Below are positions 37,401 to 46,694 of a stretch of DNA of 64,000 nucleotides, one piece after another. Numbering within the stretch: the stretch's first letter is position 1; each line of letters opens with the position of its first letter. Source of the DNA: Bacteroidales bacterium. GTDB taxonomy: Bacteria; Bacteroidota; Bacteroidia; Bacteroidales; UBA10428. The notes under the pieces were generated by a model, which worked only from the letters and a program-made list of their open reading frames with translations, did not search any database and was not told the origin of the DNA. Location of the stretch: NCBI GenBank assembly GCA_016928305.1, contig JAFGKY010000066.1:1-64000 (forward strand), written 5' to 3'. The position numbers were made by a program, and so were the translations under genes.

Positions 37401-40400
37401 AGGCATTTCCCCCTCATTCTCCTTCTCATTCTCATTCTGTCCTCCTGCTCTCCCTCTCCCTCTCACACTCACTCTCCCTCTCCCTCTCACACTTACACTC
37501 TCTCTGAGCTTTTCACCCGTCCCCCCGAATCCGCTAAACCATGGGTATTCTGGTACTGGATGAAAGCGGCCATTTCAAAGGAAGGCATTACGGCTGACCT
37601 CGAGGCTATGAAAGAAAACGGCATTGGCGGTGCTTACATTTTTACCATCCGGGGAGCTGACGATCCTCCCCTTATTGATCCACCGGTCGAACAGCTCAGT
37701 TCAGAATGGTGGGATATGGTTGAGTTTGCCTTCCGCGAAGCCAAAAGGCTGGGACTGAAACTGGCTATGCATGCCTGCGATGGCTTTACCACAGCGGGAG
37801 GTCCCTGGATCACTCCCGAAATGTCGATGCAAAAGATCGTCTGGTCGGAGGTCCGAGTGACGGGCAACAGGCGGTTTCAAGACACCCTGCCTCAGCCGGA
37901 GACAAGGGAAGGATTTTACCGTGATATCAGATTATTCGCCTACCCCACTCCATCCGGCGCGGAATTCAATACAAACAATATCATTCCGAAAGTAAGTACC
38001 GGTTTTAATGGAGTCAATCCTCAATATCTTTGTGATCCTGAGAATAAAGAGGTTTTCAGGGCCGATGAGAGCTGCTGGATTCAATATGCATTCGAAAAGC
38101 CTTTCACATGCAAGACCATATATATCAGAACCAAAGGTTTGAACTACCAGTCGCACCGCCTCATCATTGAAAGCAGTGATGACGGCATTCACTTTAACAA
38201 GATTTGCCGGCTCGAACCTCCCCGTCACGGCTGGCAGGATTATGAAGCCGGTATAACGCATTCCATTCCATCCACAACGGCAAGGTATTTCCGGTTTGTT
38301 TACGATAAAGAGGGTGCCGAGCCGGGTTCCGAAGATCTGGATGCAGCCCGCTGGAATCCGGCTCTTAAAATACAGGGAATAACATTATCAGGTGAAGCGG
38401 TTATCCATCAGTATGAAGGGAAAAACGGAAGTATTTGGAGGGTAAGCAATAAAACAACAGACCAACAGGTTCCGGATTCACTTTGTGTACCCATGGACCG
38501 GATGATTAACCTATCGGAATATATGGATAAAAGCGGAATGCTGACCTGGGATGTACCCGCAGGGAAATGGTCCATCCTGCGCATCGGCCATACTTCCACC
38601 GGGCACACCAATTACATGGGAGGGAAAGGCAAAGGACTGGAATGCGACAAATTCGATCCGGACGTCGTCCGCTTCCAGTTTAATCAATGGTTTGGTAAAG
38701 CCTTTGAAGAAATTGACCCTGCCCTGGCCGGTGATGCGCTAAAAATTTTTCATATCGACAGCTGGGAATGCGGAAGCCAGAACTGGTCATCGGTGTTCCA
38801 CGATGAATTCGAAAGACGACGGGGTTATGACCTGACCAAATACCTGCCGGTAATGACAGGAATTCCGCTCGAAAGCACAGAAGTCTCGGAAAGATTTTTG
38901 TATGATATCCGCCAGACCATTTCCGAACTGATCGCCGATAACTTCTTTGGAACGATGGCAGAACTGGCCAGGAAAAAAGGATGCCTCATCAGTGCCGAAA
39001 GTGTTGCTCCGGTTATGATAAGCGATGCCATGTTGCATCAATGCCGGGTGGATATTCCCATGGGTGAATTCTGGAATAACAGTCCGACCCATGACAAGCC
39101 GACCGATATCCTTGATGCTGTCTCTGCTGCCCATGTTTATGGGAAACCGGTGGTTCAGGCAGAGGCTTTTACCACGCTTCGCATGGACTGGAACGAAAGT
39201 CCCGTCAGGTTGAAAACGCTGGGTGACCGGAATTTTGCTGCAGGCATCAACCGGTTTGTATTTCATGTATTTGTTCACAATCCCTGGATGGACAGAAAAC
39301 CCGGCATGACACTGAACGGTGTGGGCCTGTATTTTCAGCGTGACCAGACCTGGCGGAAACAGGGAAAGGCCTGGATGGAATATGTTACACGATGCCAGGC
39401 ATTGCTGCAGCAGGGAACTCCGGTGGTTGACATAGCCGTGTATACAGGAGAAGAAATTCCACGAAGGGCGTTGACACCCGACCGGTTGATAGATATCCTG
39501 CCGGGTTTGTTTGATCCTGCAAAGCTGGAGGCCGAAAAGATCCGCCTGGCCAATTCCGGCGTTCCCATGTGTGAGAAACCCGAAGGAGTGAGCAATTCAG
39601 CTAATTCATTCGACCCGGCAACCTGGTCAGATCCGTTGAATGGTTATAAATACGATGCAATTAATAAAGATGCTTTACTGAGACTGGCAAAGATCAAAAA
39701 TGGAAAGATTGTTTTACCCGGAGGCATTAAATACAGCATTCTTGTAATTCCGGGAAAGCATAAAATGAATCCCGATAATCCCATGTCGGCAGCTATTGCC
39801 GAAAAGATACTGCACCTCATTAACGACGGTGCCACCGTTGTTTTTGCGGACCGGCCTGAGACTGTTCCCGGTTTGTACCAACAGAGACAAAACGACAAAA
39901 AACTCAATGCCATTCTTGATGAGTTGCTGAACGGTGAATTCAACAAAACAGGGATATCCGATGATACCTTTTTAATGAAAACCATAGGAAAAGGCCGGAT
40001 AATAAAAGCTCCCTTTATGGCAGAGTCGTTTGCCGGCATTGGCATTGAAAGAGATTTTCAAGCGTATGGAAAGAATAACAGTCCGGTTACGGATATCGCA
40101 TGGTGTCACCGCCATTCAAAAAATTTCGATATGTATTATATCAGTAATCAGCAGGAGAAAACAAGAGAAGTGAATGTATCGGTGCGGACAGATGGTTTTA
40201 TTCCTGAAATATTTGACCCCCTTGACGGGGCAATATACACTGCCCAAAACTGGAGCTGCAGGGGCGGTAGAAACCTGCTACCCCTCAGGCTTAATCCGAA
40301 TGCTTCGCTTTTCATTGTATTGCGCGAAAGAACCAACCTGAAGGAGAGCAGGAAGGGTGAAAACTGGCTGAATTTCGATACCCTGATGCAACTGAATGAC

Positions 40401-40889
40401 AGATGGACCGTTGTATTCGACCCTCTTTCAGGGGGACCCGTTGGAACCGTGCAGATGACAGAGCTAACTGACTGGACCGGTTTCAGTGATGACAGCATAC
40501 GATACTATTCAGGAACAGCCACGTATACACGGGCTTTTCAAATGAATTTTTCCGCTGATCGCTCTGAACAGACCTTCCTAGACCTGGGATCGGTTCATGA
40601 TATTGCCGAGGTATGGGTAAACGGCCGGCATTGCGGCATAGCATGGACATATCCGTATCGCGTGGATATATCTGGTGCCGTCAGAAAAGGCATGAACGAT
40701 CTCGAAATAAAGGTGACCAATACCTGGAGGAACCGTCTCATCGGCGATCACTCGTTACCACCGGAACAACAGATCACCTGGACAACGGCCCCTTACAGGT
40801 TTGAAGGGAAGCAACTGGCGAAAGCGGGGTTGTTGGGGCCGGTGAGCATCATGCGATGCATTGAACAAAAAAATCTTTCTAATAAATAA
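37398..40889 (+). CDS. Alpha-L-rhamnosidase, GH106
   Basis: 1163 residues from the GTG at 37398 (VRHFPLILLLILILSSC), which gives a clean lipoprotein signal; the frame stays open to 37356, but those codons are repeat DNA. After the lipid Cys comes a low-complexity linker made by an exact 24-bp duplication (37447-37494). GH106 marks: KPWVFWYWMKAAISKEGI, DLEAMKENGIGGAYIF, the long TIM barrel, and the C-terminal carbohydrate-binding end WVNGRHCGIAWTYPYRVD with LEIKVTNTWRNRLIGD. Removes alpha-L-rhamnose from plant polysaccharide at the surface or in the periplasm. Converges on the RhaT gene, consistent with joint use of rhamnose. Confidence 0.93.
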   Translation: MRHFPLILLLILILSSCSPSPSHTHSPSPSHTYTLSELFTRPPESAKPWVFWYWMKAAISKEGITADLEAMKENGIGGAYIFTIRGADDPPLIDPPVEQLSSEWWDMVEFAFREAKRLGLKLAMHACDGFTTAGGPWITPEMSMQKIVWSEVRVTGNRRFQDTLPQPETREGFYRDIRLFAYPTPSGAEFNTNNIIPKVSTGFNGVNPQYLCDPENKEVFRADESCWIQYAFEKPFTCKTIYIRTKGLNYQSHRLIIESSDDGIHFNKICRLEPPRHGWQDYEAGITHSIPSTTARYFRFVYDKEGAEPGSEDLDAARWNPALKIQGITLSGEAVIHQYEGKNGSIWRVSNKTTDQQVPDSLCVPMDRMINLSEYMDKSGMLTWDVPAGKWSILRIGHTSTGHTNYMGGKGKGLECDKFDPDVVRFQFNQWFGKAFEEIDPALAGDALKIFHIDSWECGSQNWSSVFHDEFERRRGYDLTKYLPVMTGIPLESTEVSERFLYDIRQTISELIADNFFGTMAELARKKGCLISAESVAPVMISDAMLHQCRVDIPMGEFWNNSPTHDKPTDILDAVSAAHVYGKPVVQAEAFTTLRMDWNESPVRLKTLGDRNFAAGINRFVFHVFVHNPWMDRKPGMTLNGVGLYFQRDQTWRKQGKAWMEYVTRCQALLQQGTPVVDIAVYTGEEIPRRALTPDRLIDILPGLFDPAKLEAEKIRLANSGVPMCEKPEGVSNSANSFDPATWSDPLNGYKYDAINKDALLRLAKIKNGKIVLPGGIKYSILVIPGKHKMNPDNPMSAAIAEKILHLINDGATVVFADRPETVPGLYQQRQNDKKLNAILDELLNGEFNKTGISDDTFLMKTIGKGRIIKAPFMAESFAGIGIERDFQAYGKNNSPVTDIAWCHRHSKNFDMYYISNQQEKTREVNVSVRTDGFIPEIFDPLDGAIYTAQNWSCRGGRNLLPLRLNPNASLFIVLRERTNLKESRKGENWLNFDTLMQLNDRWTVVFDPLSGGPVGTVQMTELTDWTGFSDDSIRYYSGTATYTRAFQMNFSADRSEQTFLDLGSVHDIAEVWVNGRHCGIAWTYPYRVDISGAVRKGMNDLEIKVTNTWRNRLIGDHSLPPEQQITWTTAPYRFEGKQLAKAGLLGPVSIMRCIEQKNLSNK

Positions 40890-40968
40890 TGATAGAGTTG
40901 AATATCATTCAATTTTTTTATTGCATATAAGATGAAGGCTCGCAAGAAAGCACAATGCGAACAATTCA

Positions 40969-42036
40969 TTATCCCCCGGACTGCAGTATCTTTTCCCCAT
41001 ATACACTTCCACAGGTTGTGATGACAAACGACACGATCAGGGTAACCAGGCCGATTATGAGTACCGCATAGGTATCCCGGTTTACCTGTTTCCATTCTTT
41101 CATGATCACACCTACAATATAACTGAAGAAGATGAGCATGGACATATGGATAACCCAGCTTACAAACTGGAAATTGCCCATGTTCACGTGGCCTACGGCA
41201 TAGAAAAAGAACTGTCCGGCCCAGAGGCAACCGGCAAAAGCTGACCACAGGCCATTTTTAAATCGCCGGCCGGCCGGCACGCCTGAGCCGGCAGTGAATT
41301 CTTTTAATGTTTTCTCACGGATACCGGCTATGATAAACCATACCAGGTTAACCACCAGGCAACCCGATGTTGAAATAATTTGCTTGGCGTTGCCTTCAAA
41401 ATGGCCTGCTCCTCTCGCGGCAGCCATATCCGCTATCGGCTGGCCGAATTCCAGTGAGATATTAAAAACACCGGACAATACACCGCCAACGATGGCAAGT
41501 AGCAGACCGGCAAGCATATTGAACTTCAAGGTTGCATTCTGCAGCCGGCTGTAGTCTTTTTCTTTTTTAAAGCCCGCCAGTCCGCATACGGCAACACCAA
41601 TTATGGAAAGAACCATACCGCATAACACAATGGTTCCGCCCGGCCGGTTAAAATATTCGGTCAAGCCTCCAAAAACCATCAACGGGATAATCGTTCCCAG
41701 TACCGCCGAAATGCCAATGGCGATGGTGTATGTAAGTGAATATCCGATGTGTTTGATGGCCAGACCAAACGACATACCCCCAAAACCATACACTGCACCC
41801 AGGACAAAAGCCATCCAGAATGGCCGGGACGGTGCATTTCTCAGGATATTAAAAAAGTCCGGCACCGTCAGCCAGCCGATAAGGGCAGGCATGATGAGCC
41901 AGGCGAAACACGACTGGACAATCCAGAATGTGCCCCACGACCAGTTTTTGGTGCCCTGCGAAGGCAAATAACAGGTTGCTGCCGAAATGCCGCCAAGTGC
42001 GTGAATTCCGGTACCGATGAGAGGATTGGGAGTCAT
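40969..42036 (-). CDS. rhaT: L-rhamnose/proton symporter
   Basis: 355 residues with ten predicted membrane helices, as in the RhaT family. Family marks: GTGIHALGGISAATCYLP at the start, WSWGTFWIVQSCFAWLI, VYGFGGMSFGLAIKHIG and LWAGQFFFYAVGHVNMG. It brings L-rhamnose in with a proton. It is the last gene of the minus-strand series URO-D, RhaM, RhaT, but 558 bp of repeats separate it from RhaM. Its leader is an octamer tract ending close to the ATG. The loop at about 252-259 (GSGVPAGR) is encoded by a GC-rich palindrome and may be an insertion. Confidence 0.93.
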   Translation of the reverse strand: MTPNPLIGTGIHALGGISAATCYLPSQGTKNWSWGTFWIVQSCFAWLIMPALIGWLTVPDFFNILRNAPSRPFWMAFVLGAVYGFGGMSFGLAIKHIGYSLTYTIAIGISAVLGTIIPLMVFGGLTEYFNRPGGTIVLCGMVLSIIGVAVCGLAGFKKEKDYSRLQNATLKFNMLAGLLLAIVGGVLSGVFNISLEFGQPIADMAAARGAGHFEGNAKQIISTSGCLVVNLVWFIIAGIREKTLKEFTAGSGVPAGRRFKNGLWSAFAGCLWAGQFFFYAVGHVNMGNFQFVSWVIHMSMLIFFSYIVGVIMKEWKQVNRDTYAVLIIGLVTLIVSFVITTCGSVYGEKILQSGG

Positions 42037-42045
42037 TGGTATCTG

Positions 42046-42116
42046 TTGATTTATTGATTTGTTGATTTATTGATTTGCTTTGCCCTCCGTAGCCTTGGCG
42101 AAGGAGGGTTGATTTA
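42046..42116. repeat. TTGATTTA octamer tract split by a 31-bp palindrome, leader of rhaT
   Basis: Four TTGATTTA/G units (42046-42077), then an insert CCCTCCGTAGCC-TTGGCGAAGGAGGG within 42078-42108, then another TTGATTTA. On the minus strand the units read CAAATCAA/TAAATCAA, followed by CAGATACC, one base and the rhaT ATG. Confidence 0.85.
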
Positions 42117-42162
42117 TAAGTTCACTGTTGTCGATTCACTGTTCTATGTATATCTGTTAATT

Positions 42163-42519
42163 GGTCCACGGTTGACGGTCCACAGTCCACAGTCCACAGT
42201 CCACGGTCGACGGTCGACGGTCCACAGTCCACAGTCCACAGTCCACGGTCGACGGTCGACGGTCCACGGTCGACGGTCGACGGTCCACGGTCGACGGTCC
42301 ACGGTCCACAGTCCACAGTCGACGGTCCACGGTCCACGGTCCACGGTCCACAGTCCACAGTCCACAGTCCACGGTCGACGGTCCACAGTCCACAGTCCAC
42401 AGTCCACGGTCGACGGTCCACGGTCGACGGTCGACGGTCCACGGTCGACGGTCGACGGTCCACGGTCGACGGTCCACGGTCCACTGTTCACTGTTCACTG
42501 TTCACTGTTCACTGTTCAC
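42163..42519. repeat. Array of 51 heptamers, GGTCCAC/AGTCCAC/GGTCGAC then TGTTCAC
   Basis: 357 bp in perfect 7-bp phase with no insertion: 46 units of the form RGTYSAC (GGTCCAC, AGTCCAC, GGTCGAC, one GGTTGAC and one AGTCGAC), then five TGTTCAC. A higher-order block GGTCGAC-GGTCGAC-GGTCCAC recurs. Because 7 is not a multiple of 3 and no stop arises, all frames appear open; none of these is a gene. Confidence 0.97.
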
Positions 42520-42538
42520 TATTAACTCTTGCATTACC

Positions 42539-42594
42539 CGTCACTCGTCACCGTCTTTGATCTTCGATCTTCCTTCTTCGATCTTCCTTCCGTT
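42539..42594. repeat. Mixed heptamers CGTCACT, ATCTTCG, ATCTTCC
   Basis: Eight 7-bp units in phase, running up to the base before the RhaM stop codon. It combines units seen singly at 31390 (CGTCACT) and 44163 (GATCTTT-like). Confidence 0.75.
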
Positions 42595-42918
42595 TCAATC
42601 CAAATGAAATATCTCTTCCATATCCGCCCAGAACTCACCGGCTTTTCTTGTTTTCAGCGGTTCCATCAAAGGTTTAACCACATCCCACCATTGTTGTGTT
42701 TCGTTGTGCGCTGCCATTTTTTTCATATCGGCATCAAAATTATTTCCGGTATATTCGAAGTAGGCAAAAAGCACAAAGTCCTTAACATAAATTGAATAAT
42801 TGGAAATATTGCATTCCTTTATCATTCTCAATACGCCGGGCCATACAGTCTGGTGGTGTTTAATATATTCACCGGCTTTTTCGGGTTTCAGCCGGATGAC
42901 CTGTCCGAATCTTTTCAT
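42595..42918 (-). CDS. rhaM: L-rhamnose mutarotase
   Basis: 107 residues, cytoplasmic. Interconverts alpha- and beta-L-rhamnopyranose so that the isomerase gets the right form. The active-site Tyr18 and His22 fall at the same numbers as in the E. coli protein (EYIKHHQTVWP), and NYSIYV and the Trp-rich QQWWDVV are present. One base separates it from the URO-D gene upstream. rhaA/B/D are not in the window, so the rest of the pathway is elsewhere. Confidence 0.93.
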   Translation of the reverse strand: MKRFGQVIRLKPEKAGEYIKHHQTVWPGVLRMIKECNISNYSIYVKDFVLFAYFEYTGNNFDADMKKMAAHNETQQWWDVVKPLMEPLKTRKAGEFWADMEEIFHLD

Positions 42919-42919
42919 A

Positions 42920-43960
42920 TTACAATATACGATTTAGTGTTTTAAACAAAGCTTCGATATTGGCAGGAGGAATATCGGGTAAAATGGCTTCGTGGCTGGG
43001 AGAAATAATCAGTCCGGTGTTGAATATTTCCACCAGTTCCGACACCTTTTTGCTGACATCAGCAGGTGTTCCGTTAACCATCAGGTACTGAGCATCTACA
43101 CCACCGCAAAAAGCAACTTTTCTGTTAAAAGCAGCTTTCAGTTTCGGAGCATCCATATCGTGGGCAAGAGCCTGAATGGGGTGGATAATATCGGCACCCA
43201 ACCGTATCAGATCATCTATTATCGGGAATATCGAACCGCAGGAATGATGCATTACCTTCAAACCATAGCTTTTTGCCTGATCAATGAGTATCCGTGTACC
43301 CGGGTAAACAAATTCCCTCAGCAAGTCAGGATCGACCATTAAACCCGTTTGACAGCCAAAGTCGTTTCCTATTAGTATCACATCGAGGAATCCTTTAGTG
43401 GCCTCAAAAAAGATCTCATTTGCCTTCAGGTAGAATTCCGTTATCCGGTTGATCACGGCTTTAAACATATCGGGATTGGTGAGCATGACCGTAAGTGCAT
43501 GTTCCATACCAAATGCTGAACAGGCATCCTGAAAATGGGCGCTCCACAGAATTCCCATCCGGGCATAATTCTTATCAACAGCTTTGGCACGACGTTTCGA
43601 CTCTTCACGGTCGAGGTATACGGCCGGATCGGGCCATTCAAACCGGTTTATATCGGTGGGATCGTTATAGTCTTCGAAAAAACCCGGAGCAGTGAGGGTG
43701 CGATTATCAGGAGTGTCGTTGTGACTTATTTTGGCAAAATTGAAAGCACAGGCAATGTGGTTGAAAGGAGGAAAATTATATGGTACTTCGATAGGATAGA
43801 TATCATCATTAACCACCTTTTTCAGCTCGTCTATAGAATTTACCCCGAAGTATTTTTTCAGTCCGGGTTCCGCTGCCGGAACCGGCAACCCCAGCCAGGA
43901 TGCGGGCCTGTCGACCGGTGCATGGGCAATGGTGGCATAAAAGCGATCTTTGTGGTTCAT
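42920..43960 (-). CDS. URO-D superfamily methyltransferase-like protein
   Basis: 346 residues, TIM barrel, starts MNHKDRFYATIAHAPVDRPA, the common opening of MtaA/MtbA-type and other URO-D family proteins outside heme synthesis. The zinc site H239-x-C241 (HHSCGS) and C285 (AFCGGVDA) is complete, as in corrinoid-dependent methyltransferases. No corrinoid protein is next to it. Lying 1 bp before rhaM and downstream of a GH127 gene, it may handle a methylated sugar. Its ATG is preceded by three TTACCAA heptamers. Confidence 0.85.
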   Translation of the reverse strand: MNHKDRFYATIAHAPVDRPASWLGLPVPAAEPGLKKYFGVNSIDELKKVVNDDIYPIEVPYNFPPFNHIACAFNFAKISHNDTPDNRTLTAPGFFEDYNDPTDINRFEWPDPAVYLDREESKRRAKAVDKNYARMGILWSAHFQDACSAFGMEHALTVMLTNPDMFKAVINRITEFYLKANEIFFEATKGFLDVILIGNDFGCQTGLMVDPDLLREFVYPGTRILIDQAKSYGLKVMHHSCGSIFPIIDDLIRLGADIIHPIQALAHDMDAPKLKAAFNRKVAFCGGVDAQYLMVNGTPADVSKKVSELVEIFNTGLIISPSHEAILPDIPPANIEALFKTLNRIL

Positions 43961-44276
43961 TACTGTTGGTAATTGGTAATTGGTAATGGCACTTCAATCT
44001 TTAATCTTGAGTCCACTGCAAAAAGTATATTTTCGCCACTAAGGCACTAAGCCACCAAGATATCACAAAGTATAATCCATTAATTATATACCCTTTGTGA
44101 TCCTTCGTGATTTGGTGTTTTTGTGGCATTTTTATTATTTGTACATTTCGGAGTAGTCGCAATCTTTGATCTTCAGTCTTCAGTCTTCAGTCTTCAGTCT
44201 TTGATCTTTGATCTTTGATCTTCAGTCTTTAGTCTTTCTTCCAGACGCTATCAGGTTCTCCGAACATTGACAGGTC
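43961..44276. repeat. Gap made of heptamer tracts around an octamer palindrome
   Basis: Three TTGGTAA units (43966-43986), two TCTTNAN units (43998-44011), the palindrome at 44031-44132, and ten units TCTTCAG/TCTTTGA/TCTTTAG (44163-44232). The palindrome appears to have landed inside a TCTT heptamer tract. No gene. Confidence 0.8.
44031..44132. repeat. Octamer-arm palindrome
   Basis: Left arm GCCACTAAGGCACTAAG then CCACCAAG and ATATCACAAAG. Right arm reversed: GCCACAAAAACACCAAAT then CACGAAG and GATCACAAAGGG. Same design as 23512 and 52786: three octamers, a short spacer, then TCACAAAG, and an A/T centre. Confidence 0.85.
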
Positions 44277-46313
44277 TCACCTGCATGAAACCGGTATCCA
44301 CACCGTCATATCCCCTTTCCCCCGGTTTCCCCAGGCATAATACGGAATGAACTTTATGACGGCTTTTTCTTGTTTTTCATCGTTAATCTTTCTGTATAAT
44401 TGTCCCGTCCAGTTCTTATTTTTAGCTGTTAAAACTTCCCCGGTCAATGTTATGATATGGCTTTCCTCTATTTTATCTTTATTGACTTTAAGCTGAACGT
44501 CAGAAGGAATCGTAACATCAAAAATTTTATTTCCTTCCGGCAGGTCAGCCGACTCAAGGCAATACACCACAGGTCCGCGCTTTATGGCAACCTGGTTACG
44601 GGTCTCTTCCACAAGCGGATTGGCCTCAATAAGCTCAGCCCTCATGGGCAATTCCAGTTCAATACTATCTCCCGGTTTCCATAGATTTTTAATCTCAGTA
44701 TACTTTCCGGGAATGATGTCTGCATTGCTTTTCTCACCATTAACCATCAGTGCGGCGGTATCAGCCCATATGGGAATTCTAAGGAAAAACGAAAATTCTC
44801 TTTCCGGGATTTCTCCAATGACCAGTTTTACTTTGCCATTCCATGGATAATCTGTTATTTGTTTCAGTTCTATGGCTGAGCCATCTTTTAGCTTTGCGGT
44901 AAGGATATTCCCCCCGTAAAAATTGATCCGGAGACCGGCATTGGAGACGCTGTAGAAATAATTATGAATCCCGGCAATGGTACGGATCGTGTTTGGCGGA
45001 CAGCAGTTGCAATAGCTGATGTATGGCTCACGTACTTTTGACCAGCGTAAGGTGTAAGTTATATCTTCTGCAACGAGGAGAGGATTGGTATAAAAATAAC
45101 CTTTCCCGTTGAGGCTTACGCCCGCCAGCAGACTGTTGTACATAACCATCTCCATGATATCTGCAAATCGCGCATCAGCTGTTGCCAGCAACATGCGCCA
45201 GTTCCAGAGCAAATTACCGATATTGGCACAGGATTCATTATGGGCCGTGAGGTTGGGCAGCTGGTAATCACGGCCATAAGCCTGGTGCACCTGTTGCACC
45301 GGAGATTGTTTATAGGTGGTGCCATCGGGCGAAACCCCATTATACAGGGCTCCGCATCCTCCGGTGATATAGAGTTTCCGTTCAACAACATCGTGCCAGA
45401 TGGCATCAAGCGCATTAAAAAGAGAGTCTTCACCTGTTTCCATATAGAGATCTGTGACGCCGGCATAGAGATAGTTGGCACGAACGGCATGTCCCACAGC
45501 TTTTGTCTGTTGCCGGAAAGGGATCCTGTCCTGATTATCATCGGTGCCGTCTTTAACCATACTGCGGATGTTGACAAGTCCTTTTGCGAGCTCCAGGTAA
45601 CGCTGATCATGCAGCGTACGGTACATTTCGACAACACCCATATAATGAGAAGGACATATGGCATTTCGGGCCAACATGGCAGGATTTTTCTTATACTGAT
45701 CATACAGAAAATCCGTTGCCTTCTTTGCTATATCCAACAGATTTGTCTTGCCTGTAACGCGGTAATGAACGCAGGCTGCCGTCATCAGATGGCCCATGTT
45801 ATAGGTCTCAAAATCAAGCCGTTCGGTAAATTCTCCTTTCCCTTCCTTTTCATGGTGCTGATTGATCACAACAGGTGTATGAATATAACCATCATTACGC
45901 TGTGTCTTGCCTATAACGGTAATTATGGAATCAATTTCGCGGTCAAGTTCATCGCTCCGGCTTAATGCATTGACCATGATCACGGCTTCTAACAACTTAT
46001 AAAAATCACCATCGTGGAAAGGAGGGCCTTGATGCTTTCCTTCTTTCAATCCTGCTGCTATTTCAAAGTTCGCAAAAGCATGACTTATCGTATCATTCAT
46101 GTATTTACTCATCATATGCGGCACCATGGACTTGCGGCACACCTCAAACCTCTCCGCCCAGAATCCTTCTGTCCATTGCACATCGGTTATGTTAACTCCA
46201 TAAAGTCTGGCATAGGAACTGGAGGAAGTATTAACCAGACTCTGCTCTTGTGCCATGGTAATCAAACCACCAAAAAACAGGAACAGGATAACCATATGTC
46301 TTCTTACTGCCAT
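44277..46313 (-). CDS. GH127-type beta-L-arabinofuranosidase (DUF1680)
   Basis: About 678 residues from the ATG at 46313 (MAVRRHMVILFLFF), which gives a signal peptide ending ITMAQ; an in-frame ATG six codons earlier exists. (alpha/alpha)6 barrel followed by beta domains. Numbering from that earlier ATG, E366 and C368 in HNESCAN and the C441-N-C443-C444 motif (YCNCCPPN) match the zinc-thiolate site of the Bifidobacterium enzyme HypBA1, where the middle Cys is the nucleophile. GH146 is an alternative. Cleaves beta-L-arabinofuranose from arabinan-, extensin- or arabinogalactan-like chains. A LacI-type operator lies upstream at 46629. Confidence 0.9.
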   Translation of the reverse strand: MAVRRHMVILFLFFGGLITMAQEQSLVNTSSSSYARLYGVNITDVQWTEGFWAERFEVCRKSMVPHMMSKYMNDTISHAFANFEIAAGLKEGKHQGPPFHDGDFYKLLEAVIMVNALSRSDELDREIDSIITVIGKTQRNDGYIHTPVVINQHHEKEGKGEFTERLDFETYNMGHLMTAACVHYRVTGKTNLLDIAKKATDFLYDQYKKNPAMLARNAICPSHYMGVVEMYRTLHDQRYLELAKGLVNIRSMVKDGTDDNQDRIPFRQQTKAVGHAVRANYLYAGVTDLYMETGEDSLFNALDAIWHDVVERKLYITGGCGALYNGVSPDGTTYKQSPVQQVHQAYGRDYQLPNLTAHNESCANIGNLLWNWRMLLATADARFADIMEMVMYNSLLAGVSLNGKGYFYTNPLLVAEDITYTLRWSKVREPYISYCNCCPPNTIRTIAGIHNYFYSVSNAGLRINFYGGNILTAKLKDGSAIELKQITDYPWNGKVKLVIGEIPEREFSFFLRIPIWADTAALMVNGEKSNADIIPGKYTEIKNLWKPGDSIELELPMRAELIEANPLVEETRNQVAIKRGPVVYCLESADLPEGNKIFDVTIPSDVQLKVNKDKIEESHIITLTGEVLTAKNKNWTGQLYRKINDEKQEKAVIKFIPYYAWGNRGKGDMTVWIPVSCR

Positions 46314-46628
46314 GATATTCAAATTTACCACTTAAACATAAAAAAACCATGTTATTGAAGAATCAGCAAACAAGACCGGCAGCCACACGCAATGAGCCTT
46401 TCCGTATAATAAAACCGGGAACATGGCAAGGAAGGTCTTCCACCCGTGAAGTGTTTTTTCTGAGACCTGCTCACGTTTATACTCGTACAGCGTATCAAGT
46501 CTTTCTACCAGCGTTGATTTCAGATCATTGCGATAAGAAGAGGATTCCGTTGCCATCACTGTAATATTTCTCGTTTGTTGTCCAGAAACCTTCAGGATCA
46601 GCCAGGTTAAAAACTATTTATAAAAATA
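46314..46628. other. Untranslated region upstream of GH127 gene, no gene seen
   Basis: Short open frames exist on both strands (for example 46332-46559 on minus) but have no recognisable motif or supporting context. I take it as leader or remnant DNA. Confidence 0.5.
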
Positions 46629-46642
46629 TGTAAACGTTTACA
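46629..46642. promoter_or_regulatory. LacI-family operator 1, perfect palindrome
   Basis: TGTAAACGTTTACA, the classic LacI/CcpA-type 14-bp palindrome with central CG. Its centre is 66 bp from operator 2. Probably serves the GH127 gene on the minus strand. Confidence 0.85.
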
Positions 46643-46694
46643 ATATCTATATATCAAATTATTAATTAGTTAAAAAGTCATTTCTTATAATTTT

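Noticed and set aside
42163..42519. CRISPR-like array
   Set aside because: Units are 7 bp with no spacers, and no cas gene is present.
42070..42525. Long open frames on both strands through the heptamer array (about 110-150 codons)
   Set aside because: A 7-bp repeat without stop triplets leaves every frame open; the predicted peptides are only STVDGPR-type repeats and have no start context.
45240..45965. 241-codon open frame antisense to the GH127 gene
   Set aside because: The minus-strand gene has all catalytic residues across this stretch; the antisense product has no recognisable pattern.
46332..46559. 75-codon minus-strand frame just upstream of the GH127 gene, considered as a LacI regulator remnant
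   Set aside because: In one frame a short run (PGFIIRKGSLR) loosely recalls a LacI C-terminus, but several stops interrupt it and nothing else matches.
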